From NCBI RefSeq assembly GCF_000024125.1, contig NC_013222.1:124001-188000 (forward strand): DNA of 64,000 nucleotides, in the 5' to 3' direction. Positions 1-8,100 of this stretch are shown here, in pieces (the first letter of the stretch is position 1; the number at the start of each line of letters is the position of its first letter). Under the pieces are notes generated by a model. The model worked only from the letters and a program-made list of their open reading frames with translations, was not told the origin of the DNA and ran no database searches. This DNA comes from Robiginitalea biformata HTCC2501 (GTDB taxonomy: Bacteria > Bacteroidota > Bacteroidia > Flavobacteriales > Flavobacteriaceae). A program made the position numbers and the translations under genes.

Positions 1-597
1 GTTAAATACCGGGGCGTAGTCGTAGAGGATCAGGTTCTGGTCCAGGGACCCTCCGCGAACCGACAACCCGTTGCTGATCTCCCCGGCATTATTGACCCCC
101 GGCAGGAGCGTCATGCCCCGCAACACGTCGAATTCCCCGGCGGCCATGGGAATCTTTTTGATTTCCTGCATCTCGAGTTCCAGGGCCCCCATCTGGGGCG
201 ATTCCAGGTTCTCGGCAATCCGTCGGGCCCGCAAAACCACTTCGGACAGCTCCTCGGCTTGCTCCTGCATCCGCACTACCAGGTCCACGGATTCGCGAAG
301 GTCCACCTGCCGCTGTACCCCCTGGAAACCCAGGTAGAAGAATTCCACTGAATAACTCCCCTGTGGAAGGACCCTGGAATAGCGCCCGTCCCGGTCGGTT
401 ATCCCCCCGCAGCGGCATTCCCGGATGGCTACCTGTACCCCTTCCAGCGGGGCGTTTCCCGCCGCATCCAGCACCTGTACGGAGAGGGTGGCTTCCCGCT
501 GCTGGGCATTTGCAGGCGCAAGGCAGAAGAGGAGCAGGAGAATGCACCCAAGGTGGCTCCTGAATTGGCTGCAGGTATGTCCGGCTGGCTTGTTCAT
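1..597 (-). CDS. TonB-dependent receptor, N-terminal part (cut by window edge)
   Basis: Outer-membrane receptor that would import a ligand using TonB energy. Only the first 199 residues are inside the window; the reading frame is open to base 1. A signal peptide covers about residues 1-31 (hydrophobic CILLLLFCLAPANA). A carboxypeptidase-regulatory-like beta-sandwich follows (about 35-115), typical of Bacteroidota receptors, and then the start of the plug domain (about 154 on, with LLPGVNN and SVRGG). The ATG overlaps the stop of the upstream DUF4249 gene as ATGA, so the two are probably translationally coupled. The family assignment is firm; the ligand is unknown. Confidence 0.88.
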   Translation of the reverse strand, partial: MNKPAGHTCSQFRSHLGCILLLLFCLAPANAQQREATLSVQVLDAAGNAPLEGVQVAIRECRCGGITDRDGRYSRVLPQGSYSVEFFYLGFQGVQRQVDLRESVDLVVRMQEQAEELSEVVLRARRIAENLESPQMGALELEMQEIKKIPMAAGEFDVLRGMTLLPGVNNAGEISNGLSVRGGSLDQNLILYDYAPVFN

Positions 598-1745
598 TCC
601 GGCCATCCTTCGGGTTCGACTGCCGTGCGGTAGGGTCCAGAAAGACAGGGGGCGCTGGAGGTAACGGGCGGGGGCACCGACCCGTATTCCTCGGCTTGTC
701 CTACGATCCGATCTTCCAGTTGGGCTTCTTCCAGGCCAATCCGTTCGATAAAAACGTCCCGGGACACCTGGGCGGCTGCGGTAAACCGCCCCAGGACATA
801 CTCGTCCGGGTTGTCCGGGTTGTACAGGTTGCCCAGGAGGGCCGCGGGTAGCGGGGCGTTGAAGCCTGAGTTGTTGTCCACCAGGTCCTTCAGCGTCTTG
901 TAATACCGGTAGGCATCCCGGCCCAGGGTATATTGCTGCAGTTTAACGAGGACGTTGCGCTTTTGGTACAGGAGGATATCGGCCACCGGCAGGCCCGTGG
1001 TGGTGGTCCCGTCGGAGAATTCATCCGAGTACACCTCTACCCGGTCGTTGTAGCGGATCTGCCAGCAGGCATCCTCGCAACTGTAGGTGTAGTATTCCTT
1101 CAGGGGCGGGCCCGGGCGATCCGGGTCCGGGGTAAAACACTCGCCGTCCCGGTAGACGGAATAATTGTAACAGATGTGGCAATACACCAATTGCTCATAA
1201 CTGCGGAACTGCCAGAAATAATAGTTTTCCTCCCCCGCAGGATCTGAAAAAGTTACCGAAAGCCGATGCCCGGGGACCTCCCGGTCGTAGTCTTCCGCAA
1301 ATACGAGCTGCGGGTCGTAGGATACCGATACCTCCCGGATGGGCACAGGCGCTACAGGGCTCTCGGCTGTGGAAAAGTAACGGCGTCCGTCTGCCAGTTC
1401 AACCCGGAGTTGCCACTGCTCGCCGATTCGCACTGCAAAATCAGCCGGCGGCAGGTACCGGTCCCCGGATTCGAACAACACTACTTCACGGCCGTCCGGA
1501 CTGCGGATAAACCGCACATCGGCCCCCTCCAGGAATTCATTCGTCTGCCGGCCAAAAGATTCCCCGGATTCAAAAACCTGGACATAGGAGGCGCCGGGGT
1601 CATTAGATGCAAAGGCATCGATATAGACAAGCCCCTCCCGGTAGCTGAATTCCGGGTCCACGGGATCCGTACATCCGGCCAGGCTCCAAAGCAGCAGGAA
1701 AATAACAGGGATTCCGCCGAGAATTCGCGGAAACAGGGTTGGCAT
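594..1745 (-). CDS. DUF4249 family lipoprotein
   Basis: 383-residue secreted lipoprotein. The lipobox LAGC sits near residues 22-25 after a hydrophobic leader, so it is probably anchored in the outer membrane or periplasm. The body (VYIDAFASNDPG, then a beta-rich region) matches DUF4249 proteins, which in Bacteroidota are found next to a TonB-dependent receptor. Here it lies directly upstream of that receptor with a 4-base ATGA overlap. Several cysteines cluster in the middle (YCHICYN, CFTPD, SCEDACWQ). The function of the family is not established; accessory ligand handling for the receptor is inferred from the pairing. Confidence 0.85.
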   Translation of the reverse strand: MPTLFPRILGGIPVIFLLLWSLAGCTDPVDPEFSYREGLVYIDAFASNDPGASYVQVFESGESFGRQTNEFLEGADVRFIRSPDGREVVLFESGDRYLPPADFAVRIGEQWQLRVELADGRRYFSTAESPVAPVPIREVSVSYDPQLVFAEDYDREVPGHRLSVTFSDPAGEENYYFWQFRSYEQLVYCHICYNYSVYRDGECFTPDPDRPGPPLKEYYTYSCEDACWQIRYNDRVEVYSDEFSDGTTTTGLPVADILLYQKRNVLVKLQQYTLGRDAYRYYKTLKDLVDNNSGFNAPLPAALLGNLYNPDNPDEYVLGRFTAAAQVSRDVFIERIGLEEAQLEDRIVGQAEEYGSVPPPVTSSAPCLSGPYRTAVEPEGWPE

Positions 1746-1846
1746 TCAGTTAGGTTTGTTTGGACTAAAAATAAGGCTTAATGCTTCTGCGGGATATGCG
1801 CCAAAAGTTAAAAAGAGTTAAATGTGTGGTTTTAACACGAAATGAA

Positions 1847-4540
1847 TTACAGCGCAAACCGGTAAGTGGCCTTGAGCAGCAGGATATTGCGCGGTTGCGT
1901 TTCCCCGAAGATATTCGATTCCAGACTGCCCAGCAGGGCTGCGGCCGGGTCCCCGGAAGCGGTCAGGTCCTGGGACCAGACCAGGAACAATTCGGACCCG
2001 GGTACGTACTCCCACCGAAGTACCAGGTTGGACCGGAACTGTATAAAGGAAAAATCCGGGTCCCCGAAGGTGAAATCCACCGTCCCGTCCTGCGCCCGGT
2101 CTACGGAATACACCCCGTCCTCAAAGGTGATCTGCCCAGGGCCAAAGGGGGTAATCCGCTCGGCTATCTGCGGGGCCAGCGGGTTTGAAATATGTTTAAA
2201 TTCCGAATAGCGGCCCCGGGATATAAAGGGTTGCCCCCAATACTGCAGGGTGAGGTTCGGGTTGATTGTATAATTGACCCGCAGCGACATGGACAGCGTG
2301 CGCTGCTCGATTGTGCCATTCAGGTATACCGGCTCTCCCCCGCTGACCAGGTTGTCGATATACTGGAGTTTGTCGTTGTTCAGCTCAAAGCCCGGGTAAG
2401 CGGAAATCCGCAGGGCGTTGAATGGCTGATAGGTAAACCCGCCTTCCACATAATAGTAATCCCGGGACCCGTCCAGGGCCTGCGAGCCGTTCTGGAAAAT
2501 GTTAAACCGGAGCTTCTTCCTGCTGTCCGTATTGATGCCATTCCAGAAACTGATGCTGGCGGATTGCCGGAGGCGCGGCCCGCCCCTCAGGGCGAAATTG
2601 TCGTATTGGAGTGGCCGGAAGGTGAGCCCGAGGTTCGTGAACCAGTTGCCTGCCCAATTCTGCCAACTGTTTGTGTTGAAAGCCACCAGGTTGTGGTTCC
2701 CCGCAAAATCCCAGGCGCTCCAGTGGTTGTAGTTAATCCCCACCCGCCTGAAGGTTTTATCCGGTTTCAGGGTTTGGTAGCCCACCCAGGTATAATGGCG
2801 GATGTCGTCCGCCTGCCGCTGAAAGCCGATATCGTTGAGTTCCAGTTCCGGGGAACGCCAGGTGGCCCCGCTCTCAAAACGCCAATGCCCGTTGCCCACC
2901 TTGCCCAACTGCAGGTTGCCCCCGGTTCCCGTCAGGGAAGTCCTGGCCGGGTCTACATCCACATGGTCCGCCCCCACGCGCTGGAACAAATGCGCAATGG
3001 ATTCCTGCGTCCTGAGAATGGCGGCCTCGCTGCCGCTGACATGGCTCCACACCAGACTGCCCCCCAGGTACCAGTCGCGGTTGTTCCACTGGTGCTTAAA
3101 ATCCACCCCACCCGTATAGGCCGCCTCGTGCAACCATTCCAGGGTTTCCGGCAGGGCTTCCCGGTTGGTGGCCGTAACGATGGTGCCCACGTAGGTGTCC
3201 CCTTCGTTGAAATCCTTCTGGACCCGCCCCACCAGGTAATTGGTGAGGGGTTCCACCACTTCGCGCCGACGCTGCCCCGCATTGTCGATTACTGCAGACC
3301 GCCGCGCCGTCAGGCTCTCGAGCAGGCCCACAGACCAGCCGTCGCGTGTCTTGCCGCTGAATTTTGCCGCGCCGAGGATGGGCGTGGTGGCCGGCTGGTC
3401 CACGAATTCCCCCTCGGCCGTCTCGGGAAACCCCTGGGGGCTCCGTCCAATCCGGCGGGAATAAAACACATTGTCCGAGCCAAAGGTGTTGCCCGCCTGG
3501 GACGGGGACACCGGATAGTCAAAGATGTTTTTGTTCTCGATAAAAAACGGGCGCTGTTCGCGGAAAAAAATCTGGAAACCGTCCAGCGCAATAGCCGACG
3601 GATCGGCTTCCACCTGGCCAAAGTCCGGGTTGATGGTCAAGTCCAGGGTCAGGTCGTTGGTTATGCCAATCTTGGCATCCAGCCCCCCGGTAAGACCGGT
3701 TTCGCTCCCGTCTTCAAAGGGGTTGCCCGCCTGGGGATCAAACGTCTCGCTCCTGGCCACCGTGTAGGGTTGGATCTCCAACTGGTTTTGCGACTCGATA
3801 TTCCTCAACCCCGTGAGCAGGCCGAATTCGCTGGTAAATCCCGGGGTGTCCACGGGGAGGCGCTGCCAGACAGACCGCTCTTCATCCCGGAAAAACCGGC
3901 GCATCACCTGCAGCCCCCATACCTGTTCCGGGGCCTCGCTGAACTTTAACTGACTCATGGGGATGCGCATCTCGGCGGTCCAGCCCGCTGCATCCGTCCG
4001 GGTCTTCACATACCAGATGGGGTTCCAGGTATCGTCTTCATTGTTTCCGTTGTTGGAGCCAAAAACATCCCCCTTGACCCCGGCTGCTGAAACGATAAAT
4101 CCGAAACTGGTCCGCTTGTCGTGGTAACTGTCGATAAAGATCCCCACCCAGTCCCCGTCAAACCCGTCCCTCCGGGAGAGGCGTTTGACGATTTTATCCG
4201 GTTCGGTGTCAAAGGCCCGGATACCCACATAGAGGTTTTTGGCGTCGTAGAGGATTTTAAATTGGGTCTGCTGGGCCGGGGGCGTATTCTCGTCGGGGCG
4301 CTGTTCGATAAAATCCCCGGCCCATTCCACCTGGTTCCATACCGTTTCGTCCAGAGTGCCGTCGATGACCGGGACGCTCTCCGCACCGATTGCCGCCGTA
4401 ATATAGTTGCGCCTGGGCACCTCATCGGCCGTAACGGCGCTGGCAGGGGGTTCGGGTTCCGGGATTTCGGCGGTATCCTGCCCCCGTGAAAGGGCGATAA
4501 CCCCCAGCGAGCAGAGGAGGGCCGTGGAGAATCTGGTCAT
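1847..4540 (-). CDS. DUF5916 / CBM9-like outer-membrane protein
   Basis: 897-residue exported protein. I chose the ATG at 4540 because it is followed at once by a signal peptide (TALLCSLGVIALSRG); an in-frame ATG at 4588 would put 16 extra residues in front of it. Residues about 45-230 form a CBM9-like beta-sandwich (VPVIDGTLDETVWNQ, IFIDSYHDKRTSFGF). The remaining roughly 650 residues are rich in beta-strand and aromatic residues and end in phenylalanine-alanine-leucine, like an outer-membrane barrel. This is the DUF5916 architecture. It may handle carbohydrates or surface polymers, but the substrate is unknown. It is separated by about 100 bases from the DUF4249 gene and is probably its own unit. 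Confidence 0.85.
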   Translation of the reverse strand: MTRFSTALLCSLGVIALSRGQDTAEIPEPEPPASAVTADEVPRRNYITAAIGAESVPVIDGTLDETVWNQVEWAGDFIEQRPDENTPPAQQTQFKILYDAKNLYVGIRAFDTEPDKIVKRLSRRDGFDGDWVGIFIDSYHDKRTSFGFIVSAAGVKGDVFGSNNGNNEDDTWNPIWYVKTRTDAAGWTAEMRIPMSQLKFSEAPEQVWGLQVMRRFFRDEERSVWQRLPVDTPGFTSEFGLLTGLRNIESQNQLEIQPYTVARSETFDPQAGNPFEDGSETGLTGGLDAKIGITNDLTLDLTINPDFGQVEADPSAIALDGFQIFFREQRPFFIENKNIFDYPVSPSQAGNTFGSDNVFYSRRIGRSPQGFPETAEGEFVDQPATTPILGAAKFSGKTRDGWSVGLLESLTARRSAVIDNAGQRRREVVEPLTNYLVGRVQKDFNEGDTYVGTIVTATNREALPETLEWLHEAAYTGGVDFKHQWNNRDWYLGGSLVWSHVSGSEAAILRTQESIAHLFQRVGADHVDVDPARTSLTGTGGNLQLGKVGNGHWRFESGATWRSPELELNDIGFQRQADDIRHYTWVGYQTLKPDKTFRRVGINYNHWSAWDFAGNHNLVAFNTNSWQNWAGNWFTNLGLTFRPLQYDNFALRGGPRLRQSASISFWNGINTDSRKKLRFNIFQNGSQALDGSRDYYYVEGGFTYQPFNALRISAYPGFELNNDKLQYIDNLVSGGEPVYLNGTIEQRTLSMSLRVNYTINPNLTLQYWGQPFISRGRYSEFKHISNPLAPQIAERITPFGPGQITFEDGVYSVDRAQDGTVDFTFGDPDFSFIQFRSNLVLRWEYVPGSELFLVWSQDLTASGDPAAALLGSLESNIFGETQPRNILLLKATYRFAL

Positions 4541-4688
4541 GGCTGTCAGTTGATTGATGTCTGAATAAAAGACCGGGGAAAACGACAACTGTTACAGGAT
4601 TTAACCGTTATTTGCGTTCTTTTAACACATCGATCCGGCGCAGCCTGAAAAAGTTGCAGGGAGACAAAAAAATATTGCCGGACAGGCA

Positions 4689-4719
4689 TTTGTAATTCAA
4701 CTTATTAATCGTACATTTG
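4689..4719 (+). promoter_or_regulatory. Promoter of rplM-rpsI
   Basis: TTTG at 4689-4692, a 19-base spacer, then TACATTTG at 4712-4719. This is an exact match to the Bacteroidota sigma-A consensus TTTG-N19-21-TAnnTTTG. It lies 50 bases upstream of the rplM start codon. Confidence 0.8.
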
Positions 4720-4768
4720 CAGCCCGTTATTCGGGATTGAAGTGTTTAATGCATAAAAGAAATAAGTA

Positions 4769-5224
4769 GTGGATACATTAAGCTACAAAACCAAATCCGC
4801 CAATAAAAGCACCGTTCAGAAGGAGTGGTTGCTGGTGGATGCCGAGGGGCAGACCCTGGGAAGGCTCGCCTCCAAGGTGGCCAAAATCCTGAGGGGAAAG
4901 TACAAGCCGGACTTCACGCCCCACGTAGACTGCGGCGACAATGTCGTGGTGATCAACGCCGAAAAAGTTTCCCTTTCCGGAAATAAATGGGATGCCAAGG
5001 AATATATCCGTTATACGGGATATCCGGGCGGTCAGCGCGTACAGACTGCGCGTACGCTTCACGAGAAAAACCCGACTGCACTGGTCGAGAAAGCCGTTAA
5101 AGGCATGCTCCCGAAAAACCGGCTCGGCGCGGACCTGTTCCGCAACCTGCGGGTCTACGCCGGCGAGCAGCACGACCAGGAAGCCCAAAAACCCAGAGCA
5201 ATCAATCTTAACGACCTTAGATAA
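4769..5224 (+). CDS. rplM: Ribosomal protein L13
   Basis: 151-residue large-subunit ribosomal protein. The start is a GTG, giving the flavobacterial N-terminus MDTLSYKTKSANK; no ATG is available at this position. Conserved L13 segments are present (WLLVDAEGQTLGRLAS, HVDCGDNVVVINAEK, GMLPKNRLG). It is followed by rpsI with a one-base TAATG overlap, the usual L13-S9 operon. A strong promoter lies 50 bases upstream. Length and sequence are normal for the family. Confidence 0.98.
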   Translation: MDTLSYKTKSANKSTVQKEWLLVDAEGQTLGRLASKVAKILRGKYKPDFTPHVDCGDNVVVINAEKVSLSGNKWDAKEYIRYTGYPGGQRVQTARTLHEKNPTALVEKAVKGMLPKNRLGADLFRNLRVYAGEQHDQEAQKPRAINLNDLR

Positions 5225-5610
5225 TGGAGGTGATTCATAAAATCGGCAGGAGGAAAACAGCCGTGGCACGGGTATATGTTTCCCAGGGCAATGGCTCCAT
5301 CACTGTGAACAAAAAAGACCTGGCGGAATACTTCCCGACGGCAACACTTCAATACAAGGTGAAACAACCTTTCACCCTGACGGAAAACGAGAACAACTAC
5401 GATGTAAGCGTCAACGTATTTGGCGGGGGCATCACCGGGCAGGCGGAAGCCGTGCGCCTGGCGCTTTCCCGCGCTTTGTGCGAGATTGACGAGGAACACC
5501 GGGCCACCCTGAAGCCGGAAGGCCTCCTGACCCGGGATCCGAGAATGGTGGAACGCAAGAAGTACGGTCAGAAAAAAGCCCGGAAGAAGTTCCAGTTCTC
5601 CAAACGTTAA
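5224..5610 (+). CDS. rpsI: Ribosomal protein S9
   Basis: 128-residue small-subunit ribosomal protein. It starts at the ATG that shares its A with the rplM stop codon. Typical S9 features are IGRRKTAVARVYV near the start and the basic tail ending KKFQFSKR, which reaches the decoding centre in known ribosomes. It is co-transcribed with rplM. A GC-rich hairpin (5621-5639) with a T-rich stretch shortly after it follows the gene and may terminate or attenuate transcription before rpsB. Confidence 0.98.
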   Translation: MEVIHKIGRRKTAVARVYVSQGNGSITVNKKDLAEYFPTATLQYKVKQPFTLTENENNYDVSVNVFGGGITGQAEAVRLALSRALCEIDEEHRATLKPEGLLTRDPRMVERKKYGQKKARKKFQFSKR

Positions 5611-5620
5611 TATCCTGTAT

Positions 5621-5657
5621 CCCCTGCCGCGCGCAGGGGGTACCCTTTATATTTTTT
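5621..5657 (+). terminator. Possible terminator after rpsI
   Basis: Seven-base-pair stem CCCCTGC/GCAGGGG with loop CGCGC at 5621-5639. A T6 run follows, but only about 12 bases later, so the terminator is imperfect and might be leaky. Confidence 0.4.
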
Positions 5658-5659
5658 CA

Positions 5660-5838
5660 ATAACCCAAGTTCCTTGAAACGATCTCTTCGGAGAGACTAG
5701 TTACCCCCTGAACCGGAAATCCCGGGACAGGGACCCATTTAGTTTAGCATCTAAATGGCGGAGGCATGTGCCGGCCCCAGGGTCGGGACCACCACTCGGC
5801 CATTGCTCATTCAAAGAACGTAAACTAAGTTTTCAAAA
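5660..5838 (+). promoter_or_regulatory. Structured 5' leader of rpsB
   Basis: Long untranslated stretch before rpsB with clear hairpins. TCTC-TTCG-GAGA at 5683-5694 has a UUCG tetraloop. CCATTTAG/CTAAATGG at 5735-5758 is a perfect 8-bp stem with an 8-base loop. A GC-rich segment follows to about 5803. Bacterial rpsB genes are commonly autoregulated by S2 binding a leader structure. That this leader does so is an inference from its length and structure. Confidence 0.45.
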
Positions 5839-7089
5839 ATGGCTGTAAAAGCTGAAGTAAAAGACCTGTTAGAGGCTGGGGTGCATTTTGGCCACCTCAC
5901 ACGCAAGTGGAATCCCAACATGGCTCCCTATATCTACATGGAGCGCAACGGGATACACGTTATCAACCTGTACAAGACCGTCGCCAAGCTGGACGAAGCT
6001 GGCGAAGCCCTCAAAAAAATCGCCGCTTCCGGGCGCAAAATCCTTTTTGTCGCCACCAAGAAGCAGGCCAAGGACATCGTTGCCCAGAAGGTAGCCGAGG
6101 TGAATATGCCGTATATCACCGAGCGCTGGCCGGGCGGGATGCTGACAAACTTCGTCACCATCCGCAGGGCGGTGAAGAAGATGGCTTCCATCGACCGGAT
6201 GAAAAAAGACGGAACCTTCAATACACTTTCCAAAAAAGAGCGCCTGCAGGTAGACCGGCTCCGCGCCAAGTTGGAAAAGAACCTCGGTTCCATCGCGGAC
6301 ATGACGCGCCTGCCGGGCGCCCTCTTCGTGGTGGACACCATGCGGGAGCACATCGCCGTGAAAGAGGCCCAGAAACTCAACATCCCCATCTTTGCCATGG
6401 TGGATACCAACTCGGACCCGCGCCCGATCGATTTTGTGATCCCGGCCAATGACGACGCCTCCAAATCCATCGAGGTGATCATGAGCCAGGTGACCCAATT
6501 CGTCGCCGACGGGCTTGCCGAGCGCAAATCCGAAAAATCCGCCGAGAAAGAAGGCAGGGATGCCGATACGGACGTGGTTGAAAAAGCCCCGGCTGTTGCC
6601 AAGACCGACAAGGCTCCGGCTCCGGCAAAGCAGACCAAGGAAATTGAGTCCGAACCGGTGGTAGAGCAGGAAAAGCCGGCTGAAAAACAGGTGAAGGCCG
6701 AGAATGCAGCCGAGCCCGAAACCGTAAAATCCGACTCCCCGGTTGAACAGCCGAAAGCTGCTGAAAAGGAGCAGAAAGAGGAGGGAAAAGCCCCGGCAAA
6801 GAAAGAAGCAGCCGCTGAAAAAGCAACCGATAGCAAAGCCGAGGACCTGACGAAAATCGAAGGTATCGGGCCGAAGGCTGCCGAAGCCCTGACCAAAGCG
6901 GGGGTAAGCACCTATTCCGCCCTGGCCGGGACCAAGCCGGATGCCATCAAGGAAATCCTTACGGAAGCAAGTTCGCGCATGGCGCACCTGGATCCGGAAA
7001 GCTGGCCGAAACAAGCCAAATTGGCCGCTGACGGCAAGTGGGAAGAACTTGCCGAGTGGCAGGAAAAAGCGAAAGGCGGGGTAGAGTAA
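5839..7089 (+). CDS. rpsB: Ribosomal protein S2 with C-terminal helix-hairpin-helix extension
   Basis: 416-residue small-subunit ribosomal protein, far longer than the roughly 240-300 residues usual for S2. Residues 1-230 are canonical S2 (LLEAGVHFGHLTRKWNP, WPGGMLTNF, DTNSDPRPIDFVIPANDD). Residues about 231-334 are a low-complexity linker rich in Lys, Glu, Ala and Pro. Residues about 335-416 form a helix-hairpin-helix module (DLTKIEGIGPKAAEALTKAG, then ESWPKQAKLAADG and a Trp-rich helix). The same kind of module is known as a tail on other Bacteroidota proteins, including some ribosomal proteins. It is followed by tsf, the standard pairing. The role of the tail (rRNA or DNA contact) is unknown. 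Confidence 0.96.
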   Translation: MAVKAEVKDLLEAGVHFGHLTRKWNPNMAPYIYMERNGIHVINLYKTVAKLDEAGEALKKIAASGRKILFVATKKQAKDIVAQKVAEVNMPYITERWPGGMLTNFVTIRRAVKKMASIDRMKKDGTFNTLSKKERLQVDRLRAKLEKNLGSIADMTRLPGALFVVDTMREHIAVKEAQKLNIPIFAMVDTNSDPRPIDFVIPANDDASKSIEVIMSQVTQFVADGLAERKSEKSAEKEGRDADTDVVEKAPAVAKTDKAPAPAKQTKEIESEPVVEQEKPAEKQVKAENAAEPETVKSDSPVEQPKAAEKEQKEEGKAPAKKEAAAEKATDSKAEDLTKIEGIGPKAAEALTKAGVSTYSALAGTKPDAIKEILTEASSRMAHLDPESWPKQAKLAADGKWEELAEWQEKAKGGVE

Positions 7090-7161
7090 AACCGCTTTAA
7101 GCCAGGAATATTTTATTTAACACAACGGGGGGATACCGTCCCCCTCAAATTCATAAAGAAC

Positions 7162-7986
7162 ATGGTTAAGATTACCGCCTCTGAGGTAAACAAATTGAGA
7201 AAATCTACCGGTGCAGGCATGATGGACTGTAAAAATGCGTTGGTGGAAGCCGAGGGAGACTTCGACAAAGCCATCGAAATCCTCCGTAAAAAAGGTCAGA
7301 AGGTGGCTGCCAAGCGCGCAGACCGCGATTCGTCCGAAGGAGCTGCCATCGCCAGGGTCAATGATTCAAACACCGAAGGTGTGATCGTTTCCCTGAACTG
7401 CGAGACCGACTTTGTGGCCAAAAACGATACGTTTGTATCCCTGGCGCAGAAGTTGGCCGAAATTGCCCTGGGACATGCCAGCAAAGAAGAGCTGCTGGCC
7501 GCAGATTTCGAAGGGATCAGCGTACAGGAAAAACTCATTGAGCAAACCGGCGTTATCGGCGAAAAAATTGAGATCGGCGACTTCCGCCGCCTCAGCGCTC
7601 CGTTTGTCGGGTCGTATATCCACGCGGGGAACAAGATTGCCACGCTTGTGGGCTTGTCTGCCGAAGTAGACGGCGCCTCCGAGGTAGCTAAAGACGTGGC
7701 CATGCAGGCTGCGGCTATGAACCCGGTTGCCCTGGACGAAAGCGGGGTGGACCAGGAGACCATCGACAAGGAAATCGAGATTGCCAAGGACCAACTCCGG
7801 GAGGAGGGCAAGCCGGAGGCGATGCTCGACAATATTGCCAAAGGCAAGCTCAAGCGTTTTTTCAAGGATAATACGCTGGTGAACCAGGCCTTTATCAAAG
7901 ACGGTAAGATCAGTGTTGCCGAGTATGTAAAATCGGCCGACAAGGACCTGAAGGTCACCGGTTTTGAGCGCGTTGCCCTTGGGTAA
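7162..7986 (+). CDS. tsf: Translation elongation factor Ts
   Basis: 274-residue guanine-nucleotide exchange factor for EF-Tu. The N-terminal UBA-like domain and signature are present (VNKLRKSTGAGMMDCKNAL, EGDFDKAIEILRKKG). The core region CETDFVAKNDTF, which contacts EF-Tu in known structures, is intact. It lies 72 bases after rpsB and is almost certainly co-transcribed with it. A strong intrinsic terminator follows the stop codon. Confidence 0.98.
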   Translation: MVKITASEVNKLRKSTGAGMMDCKNALVEAEGDFDKAIEILRKKGQKVAAKRADRDSSEGAAIARVNDSNTEGVIVSLNCETDFVAKNDTFVSLAQKLAEIALGHASKEELLAADFEGISVQEKLIEQTGVIGEKIEIGDFRRLSAPFVGSYIHAGNKIATLVGLSAEVDGASEVAKDVAMQAAAMNPVALDESGVDQETIDKEIEIAKDQLREEGKPEAMLDNIAKGKLKRFFKDNTLVNQAFIKDGKISVAEYVKSADKDLKVTGFERVALG

Positions 7987-8011
7987 ACCGCGCTGTATCC
8001 ACAGTAAAAAA

Positions 8012-8039
8012 GCCTCCCCTGCCCGGGGAGGCTTTTTTT
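8012..8039 (+). terminator. Intrinsic terminator after tsf
   Basis: Perfect stem GCCTCCCC (8012-8019) and GGGGAGGC (8025-8032) with loop TGCCC, preceded by an A-run and followed by seven Ts. The A-run means it may also work for the convergent M61 gene. Confidence 0.9.
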
Positions 8040-8100
8040 ATGCCTCGTCGCAAATTCCGTCGGCCGGTACAAGCCGAGGATTATTCGGGCACCTTCTTCC

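Noticed and set aside
2192..3949. 585-codon open frame opposite the DUF5916 gene
   Set aside because: No domain, signal peptide or neighbour support; shadow of the opposite-strand gene.
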